DNA of 64,000 bases, from positions 23,340-87,339 of the forward strand of contig LNEU01000029.1 of the NCBI GenBank assembly GCA_001464355.1. The letters run 5' to 3'. Shown here one piece after another: positions 62,601-64,000 of this stretch (its first letter is position 1; every line of letters starts with the position of its first letter). Origin of the DNA: Burkholderiales bacterium Ga0077544 (lineage in GTDB: Bacteria > Pseudomonadota > Gammaproteobacteria > Burkholderiales > Burkholderiaceae_D). The position numbers and the translations under genes are program-made. The notes under the pieces were generated by a model. It was not told where the DNA came from. It made no database searches and saw nothing but the letters and a program-made list of their open reading frames with translations.

Positions 62601-63361
62601 GGGCCGTTCCTGATGCCGCGCCCGTTGCTCGCCTTGCCGATCGCGTGTATCGCCGCGGCATAGGATTGATAGTAAGTCGCCGCATCTTCCGCCGTCATTG
62701 CCGCTTCGCCCAGCATGTCGTAGGAGTGGCGATAACCTTGTGCTTCGTGCTCACGGCTATTGTCGAGCGCTTGTTCTATGGTTTTTCCAGCGACGAATTG
62801 ATTGCCCAGCACGCGCATAGCCAGGTCCACGGCTTTGCGGACCAGCGCCGCGCCGCCCTTGTTGATCAGGTGCGTGAGTGCCGTCTCCAGATCGTGCTGG
62901 CTCGCACTGTTGACCCACTTGCCAGTCAATAGCAGACCCCAGGTGGCGGCATTGACGAACAGCGATGGTGATGCGCCCAGATGGCGCTGCCAGTCTGCGT
63001 TACCGATCTTGTCCGCGATCAGGCGGTCTGCAGTCTCGTGATCGGGAATGCGCAACAGTGCTTCGGCCAGGCACATCAGCGCGACGCCTTCTTCTGATGA
63101 CAAGGAGAATTCATGCATCAATGCCGCGATGCCGGACGTGTGCCTGCGACTGGCGCGAACTGCTACTACCAGTTTGTGCGCCAGCGCCTGCGTTGTTCTT
63201 TGCAATGCCGGGTCAGTATTGACTTGTTGCAGCAAATCTTGCACGGCGTCTGTTTCATCCCGCCGACTAGCGCGGGTGATGGCAGTGCGCAATAGCGATG
63301 GCATACCGATGATTTCTTCGGCGAAGGCGGGGAAGGGCGTGGAAGCGCTGGGTATAGGCAT
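59672..63361 (-). CDS. putA: Bifunctional proline dehydrogenase / delta-1-pyrroline-5-carboxylate dehydrogenase
   Basis: Oxidises proline to glutamate: FAD-dependent PRODH, then NAD-dependent P5CDH, with a channelled intermediate. 1229 residues. PRODH (~170-470) shows NGRGIRNGPGISVKLSALHPRY, RLVKGAYWDTEIKRAQ and ATHNALTVAAIY. P5CDH (~560-1010) shows SPWNFPLSIFIGQISAALAAGN, ETGGQNAMIVDSS and the catalytic Cys in SAGQRCSALRV. The C-terminal domain follows to 1229 with the tunnel-lid motif near ALWRLVTERTVSINTTAAGGNA. The N-terminus begins directly with the arm before PRODH: no ribbon-helix-helix DNA-binding domain, so it is not a repressor. Confidence 0.96.
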   Translation of the reverse strand: MPIPSASTPFPAFAEEIIGMPSLLRTAITRASRRDETDAVQDLLQQVNTDPALQRTTQALAHKLVVAVRASRRHTSGIAALMHEFSLSSEEGVALMCLAEALLRIPDHETADRLIADKIGNADWQRHLGASPSLFVNAATWGLLLTGKWVNSASQHDLETALTHLINKGGAALVRKAVDLAMRVLGNQFVAGKTIEQALDNSREHEAQGYRHSYDMLGEAAMTAEDAATYYQSYAAAIHAIGKASNGRGIRNGPGISVKLSALHPRYTRSQRTRVMQELLPRLKNLLVLAKQYDIGINIDAEEADRLELSLDLMEALAFDPELAGFDGLGFVVQAYQKRCLCVIDYLIDLTQRSDRKIMVRLVKGAYWDTEIKRAQVEGLSAYPVYTRKAYTDLSYLVCAQKLLAAGKLIYPQFATHNALTVAAIYQQALAMQVTDYEFQCLHGMGDALYDQIVGGDQLNVPCRIYAPVGSHETLLAYLVRRLLENGANSSFVNQIVDNKVSLATLLKDPVAIAREAGSAPHPAIPLPAAMYEPQRRNSSGIDLSDEHALRTLSAGLSEFGDHQWHAMPLLPNTRPHTLSAVVIRNPADHGDLVGTVREATPEEVENALALAAFAAHAWQAIAPVQRAAILCRAAELLEQHGMELMALAIREAGKTLPNALGELREAVDFLRYYSAQIANSGYAKALGPVVCISPWNFPLSIFIGQISAALAAGNTVLAKPAEQTPLIAFRAVQLLHQAGIPEDVLLFVPGRGETVGAQLVANARICGVVFTGSTQVAQLINRTLVQRTIVEQQEIALIAETGGQNAMIVDSSALPEQVVRDVITSAFDSAGQRCSALRVLCLQSDIAEATLHMLHGALRELQVGRPDQLATDIGPVIDEEAQHKLQAYIEHARSAAKKLTQLPLPVTSAAGTFVAPTIIEIDRIADLQREVFGPVLHVVRYAREYLPQLLDDINATGFGLTLGVHTRITETVDTAVNHARVGNIYVNRNIVGAVVGVQPFGGEGKSGTGPKAGGPLYLKRLQHNVGDALLADVLNKEVESAHQHVAETALTAMLTWSEAGNHPVLVPHIRNYTRDSLTGLSLRLPGPTGELNTLRFVARGAILCVADHSSALLNQLAAVLATGNQAVLLQTAETLLPADLPQELRTKIRCIASVQYCDDLAMVLYERSTGSKLSDVLKAMAARDGAIVPMLATSSEAPIALWRLVTERTVSINTTAAGGNASLMNIED

Positions 63362-63527
63362 AGACGCACCGTGTACGAGTGAATCTTCGCTTCCATCTTA
63401 CCTGCAAGTCATGTGAATGTTAGGGCAGTGTTTGTAGTGATCGTGTGCGGTCAGGCTTTACCCCACCTTGCCCCCTTACTCTTGTGGTGATTAGATTTGT
63501 CTATTGGAATGTGGGGCTGATAAAACG

Positions 63528-63859
63528 CTAGCCCAACCTACCGTGCTGTTCCAGTTCCTTGTGAAAATGCTCAAGCACGGCTGCCATCGGCGCGAAGCTG
63601 AGGTATGCCTTGTGCGCGGAGAAAGCGAACACGAATCTTGACTCCACGAATAAGGAGGTCCCCATTTAATGCTCTCTTCGGCATCCGGTGCGACGCTCTT
63701 CAGGATTGTGTACAACTGGCGCAGATGCGGCTGGCCCTTGAGTGGGACGGCCTGGATATACTCGGCGATCGTAGTCGGTTTTTTGCTTGTGATCTCTGCA
63801 TCACATTTACGGCAGCATGTCGCGGCTGCATATAACGTAACCCGTTTGTTCATTAGCAC
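63528..63859 (-). pseudogene. DUF1801 protein remnant, frameshifted and truncated
   Basis: The first frame reads TTIAEYIQAVPLKGQPHLRQLYTIL... to ...EESIKWGPPYS, as in DUF1801 (YdhG-like) proteins. Past about 63650 the family sequence continues in another frame: VESRFVFAFSAHKAYLSFAP and then VLEHFHKELEQHG. A single-base deletion in the TTATTCG stretch explains this. The 3' end breaks off in the repeat at 63533-63547, and the 5' end lies in the matching repeat at 63851, where GTG and ATG codons come from the repeat itself. The gene lacks its C-terminal third. Confidence 0.75.
63533..63547. repeat. Single arm of the flanking inverted repeat
   Basis: CCAACCTACCGTGCT is identical to the right arm at 63879-63893 and complementary to the left arm at 63855-63869. 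It ends the DUF1801 remnant. Confidence 0.9.
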
Positions 63860-63897
63860 GGTAGGTTGGACTGATAAGCCAACCTACCGTGCTAATG
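63851..63897. repeat. 19-bp perfect inverted repeat
   Basis: CATTAGCACGGTAGGTTGG and its exact complement CCAACCTACCGTGCTAATG enclose the 9-base loop ACTGATAAG. Repeats with a TAGGTTGG core are spread through many proteobacterial genomes. Confidence 0.92.
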
Positions 63898-63909
63898 CGC
63901 CAAATGGCC

Positions 63910-64000
63910 TGTCCCTGACTTGAAAGACACCAAGATAAGGTGTTTTAATCAATCAGGAGGAAATAAATGGCAAATCGTAGACAGTTCAGCAAGGAGTTCA
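63910..64000 (+). mobile_element. Left end of an IS3-family insertion sequence (continues past the window)
   Basis: A likely terminal repeat begins TGTCCCTGACTTGAAAGACA at 63910. AGGAGG (63955-63960) stands 6 bases before ATG 63967, which opens MANRRQFSKEF, the start expected for an IS3-type OrfA (helix-turn-helix) transposase subunit. The right end, orfB and target duplication lie outside. Confidence 0.6.
63967..64000 (+). CDS. Transposase OrfA, first 11 codons only
   Basis: MANRRQFSKEF: the basic, short start resembles OrfA proteins of IS3-type elements (xRRxFSxEFK). A strong AGGAGG ribosome site supports translation. The assignment depends on only 11 residues and the preceding terminal-repeat-like sequence. 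Confidence 0.55.
   Translation, partial: MANRRQFSKEF

Overview
The window looks like core chromosome of a betaproteobacterium of the family Oxalobacteraceae, most like Herminiimonas. This is inferred from protein character, moderate GC and gene order; no database was searched. Nearly every gene is a housekeeping gene with intact motifs. No tRNA, rRNA, CRISPR array, prophage or replication origin was seen. Only the last ~0.6 kb shows mobile or repeat character.

Layout. 1-455: end of an isc operon (fdx, iscX). 574-7765: glycine-zipper membrane protein, lysS-prfB with the programmed RF2 frameshift, a lipoprotein gene, and recJ coupled to an RpfE-like gene. 7999-13271: lolC-lolD, a TatD-family nuclease gene, comEC. 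13502-16917: pyrG, eno, ftsB. 16992-18445: gamma-carbonic-anhydrase-like gene with hslO (Hsp33). 18615-24601: DUF455 protein, LEA-like lipoprotein, alpha/beta hydrolase, PHP phosphatase, htpX, yciO, M50 protease. 24608-29413: trpS, methyltransferase, dapA, bamC, MBL-fold hydrolase. 29510-35532: Ala/Pro-repeat lipoprotein, RoxA-like oxygenase, SlyD, mutS coupled to a degenerate phosphoesterase-like gene. 35817-39962: rhlE, suhB, trmJ, lexA. 40256-43230: rpsF-priB-rpsR-rplI and dnaB. 43343-48303: DUF47-pit, PIN-PhoH, peroxiredoxin, Mth938-like. 48590-52887: alaA-type aminotransferase, hom, thrC. 52973-55400: moeA-moaD-moaE-crcB. 55534-58116: clpB. 58286-63361: DUF1275 protein, hypothetical, putA. 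63362-64000: a broken DUF1801 gene between copies of an inverted repeat, then the start of an IS3-type element.

Shared regulation visible in the sequence: sigma-32-like promoters before htpX, clpB and probably the gamma-CA/hslO pair (membrane, disaggregase and redox arms of the heat-shock response); two perfect LexA boxes before lexA; a strong promoter and hairpin leader before rpsF; a promoter placed so that dnaB mRNA should be leaderless; and an FNR/ANR-like box before an unknown gene.

I found no convincing new multi-gene system. The observations most worth checking are a tryptophanyl-tRNA synthetase with an iron-sulfur cysteine motif and a large insertion, a mutS-coupled exported protein that seems to have lost the metal ligands of its phosphoesterase fold, the leaderless dnaB prediction, and the repeat-flanked gene remnant at the right end.
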